Positions 1 through 8,745 of a stretch of DNA of 15,971 nucleotides are shown here, piece by piece. A program made the position numbers and the translations under genes. The DNA is taken from contig UQEM01000047.1 in assembly GCA_900540005.1 (NCBI GenBank), positions 1 to 15,971 of the forward strand, given 5' to 3'. The notes under the pieces were generated by a model, which worked only from the letters and a program-made list of their open reading frames with translations, had not been told where the DNA came from and made no database searches. This DNA comes from an uncultured Ruminococcus sp. (GTDB taxonomy: Bacteria; Bacillota; Clostridia; Oscillospirales; Ruminococcaceae). Numbering within the stretch: position 1 is the first letter of the stretch; every line of letters starts with the position of its first letter.

Positions 1-40
1 CGTGAAATTTTGCCGAAAAGATGCGTTGTTAGGCTTAGTG

Positions 41-916
41 TCAACACGACCTAATTAAATCTGCGATTTCAGCAGGAGTAAAGACGTAATCCTTGCCGCA
101 GAAGTGACAGGAAACATTGATATCCTTGCCCTCCCTGACTATTGAATCAAGTTCATCTTTACCGATACTGATGAGTATTCTCTCTGTACGCTCACGGCTG
201 CAATCGCACTTATACTGAGGAGATGCAGTATCAAGCTCATTCGGATTGAGTCCCTCAAGAAGCATATCCGCTATCTGCTCGGGAGTTGCCCCCTCGTCAA
301 GCATTGCCGATATCGGGCGAATTTTCGCGATATTCTTCTCGATCTGTTCAATAACTTTTTCGTCCGCAAACGGAAGCAACTGAATAAGGAATCCGCCTGC
401 TGAACGAACCGTCAGGTCGGGATTCACGAGAACACCAAGGCTGCAAACAGTTGGGATCTGTTCACTGGTTGCGTAGTAGCTTGCGATATCCTCAGCTATT
501 TCACCCGAAACAAGCGGTGTAACTCCAACATACGGCTCTTTAAGTCCCAAGTCCTTGACAACTGAGAGAGTTCCGTCCGTGCCAACAGCTCCGCCGACAT
601 CAAGCTTTCCGTCAGAATTGAGCGGGATCTCGACAACGGGATTGTCAACGCTGCTCTTGACGTTTCCGCGGCTGTCCGCAACAGCCACAAGCAGACCCGC
701 AGGGCCACCTCCATCCACACGGAGCGTAATACTGTCGTCCTCGCCTTTCAGCATATATCCCATGAGCGAAGCCGCAATGCTGAGTCTGCCAAGACCTGCC
801 GTCACAACGGCTGAAGTCTTGTGGATCCGCTCAATTTCCGAAACAATGTCCTTTGCGTCAAGAACTTCGGCAAAAGCCGAGCCGTCCGCTGAAATAGCTC
901 TGTAAAGTTTTCCCAT
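41..916 (-). CDS. hslO: Hsp33 redox-regulated chaperone
   Basis: Cytoplasmic holdase chaperone that is switched on by oxidative unfolding and binds denaturing proteins. The 291-residue product has the family's usual length and its defining C-terminal zinc centre: C237-D-C239 (CDCSRERTE) and C270-H-F-C273 (CHFCGKDY). These four Cys hold Zn when reduced and form disulfides on oxidation (family knowledge). The N-terminus MGKLYRAISADGSAF is typical. An upstream in-frame ATG at 955 would add 13 residues, but AAAGGA sits about 8 nt before the ATG at 916, so the shorter start is chosen. It is the last gene of a minus-strand cluster, 42 bp after the methyltransferase. One more Cys is the final residue (C291). 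No terminator is visible in the 40 bases left before the window edge. Confidence 0.95.
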   Translation of the reverse strand: MGKLYRAISADGSAFAEVLDAKDIVSEIERIHKTSAVVTAGLGRLSIAASLMGYMLKGEDDSITLRVDGGGPAGLLVAVADSRGNVKSSVDNPVVEIPLNSDGKLDVGGAVGTDGTLSVVKDLGLKEPYVGVTPLVSGEIAEDIASYYATSEQIPTVCSLGVLVNPDLTVRSAGGFLIQLLPFADEKVIEQIEKNIAKIRPISAMLDEGATPEQIADMLLEGLNPNELDTASPQYKCDCSRERTERILISIGKDELDSIVREGKDINVSCHFCGKDYVFTPAEIADLIRSC

Positions 917-958
917 ATCTATAGTATCCTTTCGTAATTGAGAATTTGTTCTCATGTC

Positions 959-1723
959 TTAAACCTGTCCGTTTTTAACGCACCGCGCCACATAGACTAT
1001 GCGCTGTGAAGTTTCAGTCGGCGATCCAAAAGTATCATCTCCGTATTTGGCAATGACCTCAAATCCGCTTGCTGCAAGGAGATCTTCAAGCTCAGCCTCG
1101 CTGTACGCTTTCTCCGAAAAACTGTCGGATGTTCTGGAATAGAGACCGTTTTCCTCACGCTCAAAGAATTCAAGGTTCATTTTCACTTCGTCAGTCTCAC
1201 GGACAAGGGTATTTTCCCACACGCAGTAAACATTCTCGGTTTCATAGGTAAAAGTATTATTCGCGAGGATCTGCCTGTGCTTGTAGAGCGTATTCACGTC
1301 AAAAATGAATAGTCCGCCAAGCTCTGAAAAAAATGCAACATTCCCGAAGACCTTCCTCACATCGTCAATATTTGCGAGATGATTTATGCTGTCAAGAGCA
1401 CAGATCGTGAAGTCGATGGTGCCAAACATATCAAGCCTGCGCATATCCTGACAGAGATACTGGATATTCGAGCCGCTGTCAAACTTCTTCTCTATTGCCG
1501 TTCCGAGCATTTCGTCAGAGTTGTCAACTCCTATAACATCATATCCGAGACTTGCCATGACTTCCGAAATACTGCCAGTTCCGCAAGCAAGATCAAGGAG
1601 AATGTTCCCCTCTGTCTGCCTGAATTTCTGTATGATAGCGTGAAAATATTCTCCGCGCTTTTTGTAGTCTATATTAGCCGTAAGTTCATCGTAATACCGT
1701 GCAAACGCGCTGTATCCGCTCAT
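959..1723 (-). CDS. class I SAM-dependent methyltransferase
   Basis: Cytoplasmic Rossmann-fold methyltransferase of 254 residues, substrate unknown. Seen: motif I LDLACGTGS at residues 43-51, the acidic end of beta-2 in GVDNSDEM (65-72), a motif-II-like CQDMRRLD, and CALDSINHL, which resembles the post-motif segment of Methyltransf_25/11-type enzymes. The start at 1723 is preferred because GGAGG lies 7 nt upstream; an in-frame ATG at 1756 would add 11 residues but lacks that support. It sits 51 bp after the shorter lipoprotein and 42 bp before hslO, so it is probably co-transcribed with them. The family covers RNA, protein and small-molecule substrates, and nothing here decides between them. 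Confidence 0.88.
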   Translation of the reverse strand: MSGYSAFARYYDELTANIDYKKRGEYFHAIIQKFRQTEGNILLDLACGTGSISEVMASLGYDVIGVDNSDEMLGTAIEKKFDSGSNIQYLCQDMRRLDMFGTIDFTICALDSINHLANIDDVRKVFGNVAFFSELGGLFIFDVNTLYKHRQILANNTFTYETENVYCVWENTLVRETDEVKMNLEFFEREENGLYSRTSDSFSEKAYSEAELEDLLAASGFEVIAKYGDDTFGSPTETSQRIVYVARCVKNGQV

Positions 1724-1774
1724 TCGGTTGCCTCCGTTCCATAAACTGCTCCCCACATTAAAGCAGTTTTTCTC

Positions 1775-2254
1775 TCAGTCGCCTTTTGTGATTTTCGGGT
1801 CGTCCGATATATCGAACTTTTTACTGTTCGGGTCATATATCCAGTAATTTCCCGATTTATTGTCCTTATCCGGAATAAATACGTCCTCATAGCCGTCAGA
1901 GTTAAAGTCCTCGATTTTCACATGATCAGAATCGGGAAGTTCCTGCATTTCTATCTTCTGAATAGCCACGCCGTCCATAACAAGCGATATTCCGTCAACG
2001 TACCAAATGCACCTGAGCTTGCCATGTTCCTGCTCATCGTCCGCTGCGGAAGTTTCCTCAGCGACAGTAGTCTCCTCCGCCTGCGTGCTCAAAGCCGCCG
2101 TTGTCTTTTCGGTTTTCGGAGCAGTTGTCCTCTCCCCTGTCTGCGAAAAAGCCGCAGAGTCGGACGCGAACTCATCTTCCGGGAGATTATTGTCGTTACA
2201 GCCTGCCATAAGCGCCGCTGCTGCAAGCAAAACCGCTGTTATTTTTCTTTTCAT
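1775..2254 (-). CDS. small lipoprotein with Thr-rich linker and FG-GAP-like motif
   Basis: Predicted membrane-anchored lipoprotein of 159 residues, function unknown. It has a charged start (MKRK), a hydrophobic stretch and a lipobox LMAGC with lipidated C19. Residues about 30-75 are a Thr/Glu/Ala-rich low-complexity linker, as in exported proteins of this genome. A small C-terminal domain contains DFNSDGYED (116-124), an Asp-rich Ca-binding-like signature of FG-GAP/VCBS and XAC2610-type proteins, followed by an aromatic strand (NYWIYDP). AGGAGG lies about 10 nt before the ATG. It is adjacent to and resembles the C-terminal half of the larger upstream lipoprotein, but stops soon after the Asp motif, so it may be a shortened paralogue. 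Confidence 0.82.
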   Translation of the reverse strand: MKRKITAVLLAAAALMAGCNDNNLPEDEFASDSAAFSQTGERTTAPKTEKTTAALSTQAEETTVAEETSAADDEQEHGKLRCIWYVDGISLVMDGVAIQKIEMQELPDSDHVKIEDFNSDGYEDVFIPDKDNKSGNYWIYDPNSKKFDISDDPKITKGD

Positions 2255-2297
2255 TCTCTTGAAACCTCCTCTGTTACGGGATAACCACCGCCGTACT

Positions 2298-3281
2298 TCA
2301 CGGCAGGCTTACCTCTACATATTCGCCGTTGATAAGCTGCTCGCGCGAATAGAGATTTCCCGTACCGCTGCTGTAATCATAATGGTCAAGGTAGATATTG
2401 TTTCCTACTGCGTGCTGCTTATCCATGTACAAAAGCGCAAGTGAACCGCCATTCCAGAAGTATGTCCTTTTCTCATACTCTACTGCGGTGTTCTGTATAT
2501 GAACCTCCAGCGTCCCGTCAGCATTTACATTTACAAGCATACCAACGCTGTTAAGAGCGTCCCACTCACTGTAAAGTCCCGTTGTCGGGTCGTAGTGAAA
2601 GTATACTCCCCCGGTATTTACGGGAATCACAGAGCCGTACCGCACTTTAATGAACAGATCGGTATAGCCGTCAAAATCAAAATCCTCGGCTACGATAAGA
2701 TCGTCCTGAGAAAAAGTTCCGTCAGCTATCAGCGATGGATCCTCCGCAGTATCCATACTGAGGGTCTGAACCACCTTTCCCGAGCGCATGACTTTAACGC
2801 CATCTTTTATTATCTCATACGAAAGCGTGGACTGATCCTTTGGATCAGCAGTCACCTCCTCCGAGGGCTGCGGAACGGTAGTCGGTTCGTTGGGATCCTC
2901 CGTCCCCGGGTCAAGAGTCGGGTCAACGAGAGCCTCGACTGTTGTTGCCGGAACTTCCGCGACCGGAACAGGCGAAACCGTACCGTGAACCATACCGTCA
3001 TCGCCATACTGAGGCACGAGGACTCCCGGGCCTTTGAAAATCGTCACGACTGACCCTGTATATATCCTTGTCGAACGCGGAGGAGCTGTTGAAACTGCCG
3101 AGGTGACGGGTTCTTCCTCAGTTTCCGTGGTTTTAACAGCTTCTGTTGTCCGCTCGGAAGTTACCTCTGTCTGCGTCTCGGTCACATCGCCGACAGGTTC
3201 GTCATTTGCCGAAGTTTTAACATCTTTTCCGCAGCTGCACAGCACAAAAAGGCACAGCAAAAGCGAAATAAATTTCTTCAT
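2298..3281 (-). CDS. lipoprotein with Thr/Glu-rich linker and FG-GAP-like domain
   Basis: Predicted lipoprotein of 327 residues exposed outside the membrane. Signal peptide MKKFISLLLCLFVL leads to a lipobox-like LCSC with C17 as the likely lipid-modified residue. Residues about 25-70 are Thr/Glu/Val-rich, and about 110-150 form a second Pro/Asp/Thr-rich linker. The C-terminal half contains EDFDFDGYTDLF (199-210), an FG-GAP/VCBS-like Asp motif, then VYFHYDP, matching the order in the next gene. GAGGTGAT precedes the ATG. It is first in the cluster, 40 bp after the secA terminator, and I see no convincing promoter in that gap; low-level readthrough or a weak promoter is possible. No specific role can be assigned; a surface ligand-binding or sensing function would be a guess. 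Confidence 0.85.
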   Translation of the reverse strand: MKKFISLLLCLFVLCSCGKDVKTSANDEPVGDVTETQTEVTSERTTEAVKTTETEEEPVTSAVSTAPPRSTRIYTGSVVTIFKGPGVLVPQYGDDGMVHGTVSPVPVAEVPATTVEALVDPTLDPGTEDPNEPTTVPQPSEEVTADPKDQSTLSYEIIKDGVKVMRSGKVVQTLSMDTAEDPSLIADGTFSQDDLIVAEDFDFDGYTDLFIKVRYGSVIPVNTGGVYFHYDPTTGLYSEWDALNSVGMLVNVNADGTLEVHIQNTAVEYEKRTYFWNGGSLALLYMDKQHAVGNNIYLDHYDYSSGTGNLYSREQLINGEYVEVSLP

Positions 3282-3320
3282 GTCATCACCTCAATCATAG
3301 CGTGTTCAAGTGAAAGCGAA

Positions 3321-3350
3321 ATATAAACGGGCGGACTTAAAGCCCGCCCG
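3321..3350 (-). terminator. secA intrinsic terminator
   Basis: On the minus strand a GC-rich hairpin, CGGGCGG paired with CCGCCCG and extendable inward through a G-U pair to a 3-nt loop, is followed by TTTATATTT. It lies about 60 bp past the secA stop and separates secA from the lipoprotein cluster. Confidence 0.85.
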
Positions 3351-3409
3351 CTTTCAAGGCAACATATCACAAAGCGCACCTGACGTTTTGGCGGTATTGC
3401 CTAAAGTTC

Positions 3410-6172
3410 TTACTTGTTGTTTGTGTCCTTGAACTTGCAGCACTTCTTGTACTTTTTGCCGCTTCCACACGGACAGGGGTCGTTATCGCCGACCTTGCGC
3501 GCGGACTTTGCCGATTCGCTGAAACTTCCGTCACCTGAACCTGCATTCGGAGCGTCAGGCTTTGCGACCTGCTCGCGCTCAGGAGCTTCATTCTTGCGAA
3601 GCTTTACAGTAAGGAGCATACGGATCGTATCCTCGCGGATAGCTTCAACCATAGCATCAAACATTTCAAATCCCTCATAACGGTACTCAATAACAGGATT
3701 CTTCTGACCGTATGAACGGAGACCGATACCCTTTTTAAGCTCTTCCATATCGTCAATATGAGCCATCCACTTGGTATCAACGACCTTGAGGAGGATAACT
3801 CTTTCGAGTTCGCGCATAACCTCCGAGCCGTAAGCCTCTTCCTTAGCCTGATAGATCTCTGCTGCCTTTTCGTTGAGAGCGCTGATGATGTCAGCCTTTG
3901 TTACTGACTGGAGCTCATCGTCCTCAAAAGTGAGATCCTCAGGGCCGATGAGCCAGCCGAGGAAGTGATCCTTCAAGCCGACAATGTTCCAATCGTCCTT
4001 AACGTCCTCGTCAATGAGATACTTGTTTACGGTATCTGTTATGAGTTCCTCCATCATCTTGAGAATGCTCTCGTGGAGATCCTCACCGTCAAGAACCTGT
4101 GCACGCTGCTTGTAGATGATCTCACGCTGAGCGTTCATAACATCGTCGTAGTTGAGGGTATTCTTTCTTATGCTGAAGTTGTTGCCCTCGACCTTCTTCT
4201 GTGAGGACTCGATTATCTTGGTGAGCATCTTGCTCTCGATAGGCATATCTTCCTCAACCTTGAGTGTACGCATCATGTTTTCAAGTCGGTCACCTGCGAA
4301 AATACGCATGAGGTCGTCCTCGACCGAGAGGAAGAAACAGCTCTCGCCGCAGTCACCCTGACGTCCTGAACGTCCGCGGAGCTGATTGTCGATACGGCGT
4401 GATTCGTGGCGCTCTGTACCGAGAATGTAGAGTCCGCCCGCTTCCTTTACCTTTTCAGCCTTTTCCTTTATTTCCTGATTGAACTTGTCGTAGAGTTCAC
4501 GGTAAAGCTTTCTTGCATCGAGTATCTCCTGATTATCCGTATCAGCAAAACCGATAGCCTCGGCGATTATTTCCTCCGGTATCTCGCGCTTTTTCAGCTC
4601 AGCCCTTGCGAGGAACTCCGCATTACCGCCGAGCATGATATCCGTACCACGTCCTGCCATGTTGGTAGCGATAGTAACTGCACCGTACTTACCTGCCTGT
4701 GCAACTATCTCCGCTTCCTTTGCGTGCTGCTTTGCGTTGAGGACTTCGTGCTTTATTCCGCGTCTCTTGAGCATAGCGGAAATAAGCTCAGACTTCTCGA
4801 TAGAAACAGTACCAACGAGGATAGGCTGTCCTTTCTCGTGACATTTGATTATCTGCTCAATAATAGCGGCATATTTGCCCTTTTCCGTGCTGTAGACCTG
4901 ATCGTTGTGGTCAATACGGATAACGGGCTTGTTTGTCGGGATAGAGATAACGTCGAGTTTGTAGATCTCCTTGAACTCGTCCTCTTCGGTCATAGCCGTA
5001 CCTGTCATACCCGAGAGTTTCTTGTAAAGACGGAAGAAATTCTGGAAAGTGATAGTAGCAAGAGTCTTTGACTCGCTCTTTATCTTAACTCCTTCCTTAG
5101 CCTCGATAGCCTGATGCAGACCGTCATTGAAACGGCGTCCCTGCATGAGACGACCTGTAAATTCGTCAACGATAACGATCTCGCCGTCCTTGACAACGTA
5201 GTCGATATCGTTCTTCATTACTCCGTTAGCCTTTATCGCCTGATTTATGTGGTGGAGCAGAGTCATGTTCTCTGAATCCATGAGGTTTTCGATCTGGAAA
5301 GCCTGCTCAGCCTTCTTTACACCGCGTCTTGTGATAGTTGCGGTCTTAGCCTTTTCGTCAATGATGTAGTCGGCAGTCTCGTTTATCTCGTCCTGATCTG
5401 CCTTGTCGTCCATTTCAACAACAGTCGTAGGAGTAAGAGTCTTTGCAAAGCGGTCAACGATCGAGTAAAGCTCGGTAGACTTGTCGCCTCTGCCTGAAAT
5501 GATAAGCGGAGTACGGGCCTCATCGATGAGGATCGAGTCGACCTCATCGACAATGGCAAAGTTAGGCTCGCGCTGAACGCGTTCCTCCTTGTGGGTTACC
5601 ATATTGTCACGGAGGTAATCGAATCCGAGTTCGTTGTTGGTAGCGTATGTAACATCGCAGTTATAAGCCTCACGTCTCTGGTCATTGTTGAGGCCGTGGA
5701 GAATACAGCCGACTGTGAGTCCGAGCCAGCGAAGAACCTTTCCCATTTCCTCTGCCTGAGTCTTAGCGAGGTAGTCGTTAACGGTAACAACGTGAACGCC
5801 CTTGCCGGTAAGTGCGTTAAGGTAAGATGCAACGCAGGCAACGAGAGTTTTACCTTCACCTGTTCTCATTTCGGCGATTCTTCCCTGATGTAGAACGATA
5901 GCGCCGATGAGCTGAACGGGATAGGGCTTCTTTTCAAGGACACGCCATGCAGCCTCGCGGACTGTTGCGAGAGCCTCAGGAAGGATAGCGTCAAGGGTTT
6001 CGCCCTCTTCGAGTCTGTCCTTGAATTCAAGGGTCTTAGCCTTGAGCTCTGCATCTGAGAGCTCCTGATACTCCTCATCAAGCGCGAGGATCTTATTCTT
6101 TATAGGCTCGATACGCTTCAGTTCTCTGTTGCTGTAAGCGTTCGCACCGAAGATGTTACTAAATAAACCCAT
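3410..6172 (-). CDS. secA: preprotein translocase ATPase SecA
   Basis: Motor ATPase of the Sec export pathway; it binds preproteins and SecYEG at the inner face of the membrane and drives translocation. The 920-residue product is full length for the family. Seen: Walker A MRTGEGKT (102-109), DEVDS (209-213, Walker B/DEAD-like), the second-domain GTVSIEKSE and [10 protein letters not shown] motifs, [11 protein letters not shown], and a C-terminal zinc-binding tail with C900, C902, C911, C912 ([13 protein letters not shown]), where the last position is Cys rather than His. AAGGCGGT precedes the ATG. It has its own consensus promoter and terminator, so it is monocistronic here. It would export the two dockerin proteins and the lipoproteins in this window (inference). 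A single ordinary housekeeping secA, with nothing odd. Confidence 0.98.
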   Translation of the reverse strand: MGLFSNIFGANAYSNRELKRIEPIKNKILALDEEYQELSDAELKAKTLEFKDRLEEGETLDAILPEALATVREAAWRVLEKKPYPVQLIGAIVLHQGRIAEMRTGEGKTLVACVASYLNALTGKGVHVVTVNDYLAKTQAEEMGKVLRWLGLTVGCILHGLNNDQRREAYNCDVTYATNNELGFDYLRDNMVTHKEERVQREPNFAIVDEVDSILIDEARTPLIISGRGDKSTELYSIVDRFAKTLTPTTVVEMDDKADQDEINETADYIIDEKAKTATITRRGVKKAEQAFQIENLMDSENMTLLHHINQAIKANGVMKNDIDYVVKDGEIVIVDEFTGRLMQGRRFNDGLHQAIEAKEGVKIKSESKTLATITFQNFFRLYKKLSGMTGTAMTEEDEFKEIYKLDVISIPTNKPVIRIDHNDQVYSTEKGKYAAIIEQIIKCHEKGQPILVGTVSIEKSELISAMLKRRGIKHEVLNAKQHAKEAEIVAQAGKYGAVTIATNMAGRGTDIMLGGNAEFLARAELKKREIPEEIIAEAIGFADTDNQEILDARKLYRELYDKFNQEIKEKAEKVKEAGGLYILGTERHESRRIDNQLRGRSGRQGDCGESCFFLSVEDDLMRIFAGDRLENMMRTLKVEEDMPIESKMLTKIIESSQKKVEGNNFSIRKNTLNYDDVMNAQREIIYKQRAQVLDGEDLHESILKMMEELITDTVNKYLIDEDVKDDWNIVGLKDHFLGWLIGPEDLTFEDDELQSVTKADIISALNEKAAEIYQAKEEAYGSEVMRELERVILLKVVDTKWMAHIDDMEELKKGIGLRSYGQKNPVIEYRYEGFEMFDAMVEAIREDTIRMLLTVKLRKNEAPEREQVAKPDAPNAGSGDGSFSESAKSARKVGDNDPCPCGSGKKYKKCCKFKDTNNK

Positions 6173-6250
6173 TTGTTTACCGCCTTTACAATTTTATAGT
6201 CAGACCGTACAAAACGGTCAAGTACAAATGCTTATAAGTACATACATTAT

Positions 6251-6279
6251 ATTTTACACCAAAATCGTCCATTTGTCAA
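6251..6279 (-). promoter_or_regulatory. secA promoter
   Basis: On the minus strand TTGACA (6279-6274) and TAAAAT (6256-6251) are separated by exactly 17 bp, giving a leader of roughly 70 nt before the secA ATG. Confidence 0.8.
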
Positions 6280-6304
6280 GGGTATTATCCGGTTGGAACA
6301 ACGC

Positions 6305-6332
6305 AAAAAGGCTCTCCGCAAGGGAGAGCCTT
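6305..6332 (-). terminator. pckA intrinsic terminator
   Basis: On the minus strand AAGGCTCTCC and GGAGAGCCTT form a perfect 10-bp stem with a 5-nt loop, running into a TTTTT tract. It lies about 37 bp after the pckA stop and just upstream of the secA promoter. Confidence 0.92.
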
Positions 6333-6368
6333 ATATATCGTATGGGCAAAATTTGTAGATCTGGAGAA

Positions 6369-8186
6369 TTACTTGTTGAGGTTAGCCTCGATCATGTCGA
6401 GCTCATCATAGAGAGCCTGCGGGATGTTGCCGCCCTTAGCCTTGATGTCCTCGTCATAGTATCTTCTCATCTCAGCGATCTCCTTCTTCCACTCGTCCTT
6501 ATCAACTGTAAGGAGTGCTTTGAGAGCAGAAGGAGTAACTTCGTCCTCGATACCCTTGAGGTTGATGTCCTCGGGCTTAGGAAGGAATCCGATAGGAGTC
6601 TCAACAGCATCAACTGTGCCTTCAACTCTCTTGATGATCCAGTCAAGAACTCTCATGTTCTCGCCGTAGCCGGGCCAGAGGAAGTTACCTTCGCTGTCTG
6701 TTCTGAACCAGTTTACGTTGAAGATCTTAGGAGCCTTGCTGCCAAGTCTTGCGCCCATTTCGAGCCAGTGTGCCCAGTAGTCGCCTACGTTGTAACCAAT
6801 GAACGGCTTCATAGCCATAGGATCGTGACGGAGAACGCCGACAGCACCTGTAGCAGCAGCAGTTGTCTCAGAAGAAACAGCCGAACCGATGTATGTGCCG
6901 TGTGTCCAGTCGAATGACTGATATACGAGAGGAGTTGTTGTAGCTCTTCTACCGCCGAAGATGATAGCAGAGATCGGAACGCCCTCAGGATTGTTGAACT
7001 CAGGAGAAATGCAGGGACAGTTCTTAGCAGGAGCAGTAAATCTTGAGTTGGGGTGAGCAAGCTTCTTGCCCTCAGCTACCCAAGCCTCACCGTCGCACTT
7101 GATGCCTGTCCACTCAGTAGCATCCTTAGGCGGATTCTCGTTGAGTTTCTCCCACCAAACAGTGTTGTCGCTGTTGTCGAGAGCAACGTTTGTGAAGATA
7201 GCGCCTTCCTTTGTGCAAGCGAGAGCGTTGTAGTTGGACTTTGCGTTTGTTCCGGGAGCAACGCCGAAGAAACCGTTCTCAGGGTTGATAGCGTAGAGTC
7301 TGCCGTCCTTGCCGGGCTTCATCCAAGCGATATCGTCGCCGACTGTGAATACTTCATAGCCGTCCTTCTTGTATCCCTCCGGAGGAATAAGCATAGCGAG
7401 GTTGGTCTTACCGCAAGCAGACGGGAAAGCTGCTGTGATATACTTAACTTCGCCATCGGGCTTCTTGAGACCGAGGATAAGCATATGCTCAGCCATCCAA
7501 GCCTCGTTCTTGCCCTGATATGAAGCAATACGGAGTGCGAAGCACTTCTTGCCAAGGAGAACGTTTCCGCCGTAAGCAGAGTTGATAGACCAGATCGTAT
7601 TCTCCTCAGGGAACTGAACGATGTATCTCTTTTCAGGATCAACGTCAGCCTTGGAGTGGAGACCTCTTACGAAATCGTCAGAAGTATCGCCGAGGTTCTC
7701 GAAAGCCTGCTTACCCATTCTTGTCATGATGTTCATGTTGAGAACAACGTAGATAGAGTCAGTAACCTCAACACCTACCTTAGCAAGAGGAGAACCGATC
7801 GGACCCATTGAATAAGGGATAACATACATTGTTCTGCCCTTCATAACACCGTCGTACATAGGTGTAAGGAGAGCCTTCATCTCATCGGGAGCCATCCAGT
7901 TGTTTGTAGGGCCTGCGCCGGACTTTTCCTTGGAGCAGATGAAAGTTCTGTCCTCAACACGAGCAACGTCGTTAGCGCGTGTTCTGTGATAGAGACAATT
8001 CGGGTACTTCTCGGGGTTGAGCTTGTACATCTTGTCCCAGCTGTCATCGGGAAGAGAAGTAACCTCTTCAGTAAGAGCATCGATCTGCTCCTTGGAGCCA
8101 TCGATCCATACTACCTTATCAGGCTTACAGAGAGCAACCATCTCTTCAACCCACTTTAATACATTCGGGTTCTTTGTCAGTGACAT
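6369..8186 (-). CDS. pckG: phosphoenolpyruvate carboxykinase (GTP)
   Basis: Interconverts oxaloacetate and PEP using GTP/GDP in the cytoplasm. In carbohydrate-fermenting rumen-type bacteria it often runs in the carboxylating direction towards succinate (known physiology; direction here is inferred). The 605 residues fit the GTP family (about 600-620) rather than the shorter ATP family. The diagnostic GTP-PEPCK P-loop FPSACGKTN is at 254-262 with the reactive Cys C258 and K260; also seen are the metal-site region NVLLGKKCFALR, EHMLI and kinase-2 GDDIAW. The start at 8186 is chosen because AGGAGG lies 9 nt upstream. The open frame reaches an ATG at 8249, but that would run through the leader between promoter and ribosome site. 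It is monocistronic, with its own promoter and terminator, and divergent from the mannanase gene. Confidence 0.97.
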   Translation of the reverse strand: MSLTKNPNVLKWVEEMVALCKPDKVVWIDGSKEQIDALTEEVTSLPDDSWDKMYKLNPEKYPNCLYHRTRANDVARVEDRTFICSKEKSGAGPTNNWMAPDEMKALLTPMYDGVMKGRTMYVIPYSMGPIGSPLAKVGVEVTDSIYVVLNMNIMTRMGKQAFENLGDTSDDFVRGLHSKADVDPEKRYIVQFPEENTIWSINSAYGGNVLLGKKCFALRIASYQGKNEAWMAEHMLILGLKKPDGEVKYITAAFPSACGKTNLAMLIPPEGYKKDGYEVFTVGDDIAWMKPGKDGRLYAINPENGFFGVAPGTNAKSNYNALACTKEGAIFTNVALDNSDNTVWWEKLNENPPKDATEWTGIKCDGEAWVAEGKKLAHPNSRFTAPAKNCPCISPEFNNPEGVPISAIIFGGRRATTTPLVYQSFDWTHGTYIGSAVSSETTAAATGAVGVLRHDPMAMKPFIGYNVGDYWAHWLEMGARLGSKAPKIFNVNWFRTDSEGNFLWPGYGENMRVLDWIIKRVEGTVDAVETPIGFLPKPEDINLKGIEDEVTPSALKALLTVDKDEWKKEIAEMRRYYDEDIKAKGGNIPQALYDELDMIEANLNK

Positions 8187-8278
8187 TGTATTATACCTCC
8201 TAAAGTTGATCATAATTAGCTGCGCGGCACTAAGCTGCACATCAGACACGGCTGAAAACCAATCGTATCTCTGATATT

Positions 8279-8307
8279 ATTATAAACAATTTTTGTCAAA
8301 CTGTCAA
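8279..8307 (-). promoter_or_regulatory. pckA promoter
   Basis: Consensus sigma-A type promoter on the minus strand: TTGACA (8307-8302), 17 bp, TATAAT (8284-8279). It predicts a leader of about 85 nt, in which I see no clear riboswitch. A second TTGACA-like box lies inside the spacer. Confidence 0.9.
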
Positions 8308-8339
8308 TAGCCACGGCGGCTGTTTTGTATGTATTTTTT

Positions 8340-8481
8340 CGGAATGGCAGTATTCCGCGAATTTTGCGCCTTAGACGCGGCTAACCGCGATAAGCCGGTT
8401 TTAGCGTATGAAGTGTCATATATAAAAAGGAAAATTGACATATACGCACAACTGAAACCGTCGCCCGGGTTTCAGTTTTTT
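8340..8481 (+). ncRNA. candidate structured RNA ending in an orphan terminator
   Basis: The gene-free stretch between the divergent pckA promoter and the mannanase promoter contains, in order on the plus strand: hairpin CGGAAT/ATTCCG (8340-8357, 6-nt loop); hairpin CGCGG-CTAA-CCGCG (8376-8389); a long imperfect inverted repeat GCGTAT..TGTCA with TGACA..ATACGC (8404-8447); and a canonical terminator (8452-8481). No plus-strand gene lies upstream to need that terminator, so a short structured transcript is inferred. I could not find a convincing plus-strand promoter, and the 93-codon open frame here shows no ribosome site or family features. The inverted repeat could instead be an operator. Low confidence. 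Confidence 0.3.
8452..8481 (+). terminator. intrinsic terminator without an evident upstream gene
   Basis: CTGAAACC (8452-8459) pairs with GGTTTCAG (8468-8475) across an 8-nt C/G-rich loop, directly followed by six T. The minus strand has no matching T-tract, so it acts on plus-strand transcription only. From here to the mannanase promoter (8482-8659) I see no feature. Confidence 0.75.
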
Positions 8482-8659
8482 GGCATTATACCGTGCTTTA
8501 TCCTCTGCCATACGGCTGTGATCTTATTGCATGATACTTGTAAACAACAGTTAACTATCTATGTTCACAATTTTACGAGGGCGAATTTGTTTCAAAAGAC
8601 GATTATTTAAGCAGATCTACTTAATTTATTGATTTTTAACAGAAATTCGCTTAAAGCTA

Positions 8660-8688
8660 TTGACTTTCATGGCAAATTTAAGTATAAT
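8660..8688 (+). promoter_or_regulatory. mannanase gene promoter
   Basis: TTGACT (8660-8665), 17 bp, TATAAT (8683-8688). It lies inside the open frame that extends upstream of 8746, which excludes the longer start for the mannanase. Confidence 0.88.
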
Positions 8689-8745
8689 GAGAGTATAAGT
8701 AACCGTGTTTTTTACGTTTGGTTAATTTTTAAGGAGGATATTAAA

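Noticed and set aside
8329..8610. A 93-codon plus-strand frame in the pckA-mannanase spacer.
   Set aside because: No ribosome site, no family features, and it reads straight through a strong intrinsic terminator at 8452-8481.
8629..8745. A 39-codon N-terminal extension of the mannanase.
   Set aside because: It overlaps the consensus promoter at 8660-8688, and a proper ribosome site and signal peptide start at 8746.
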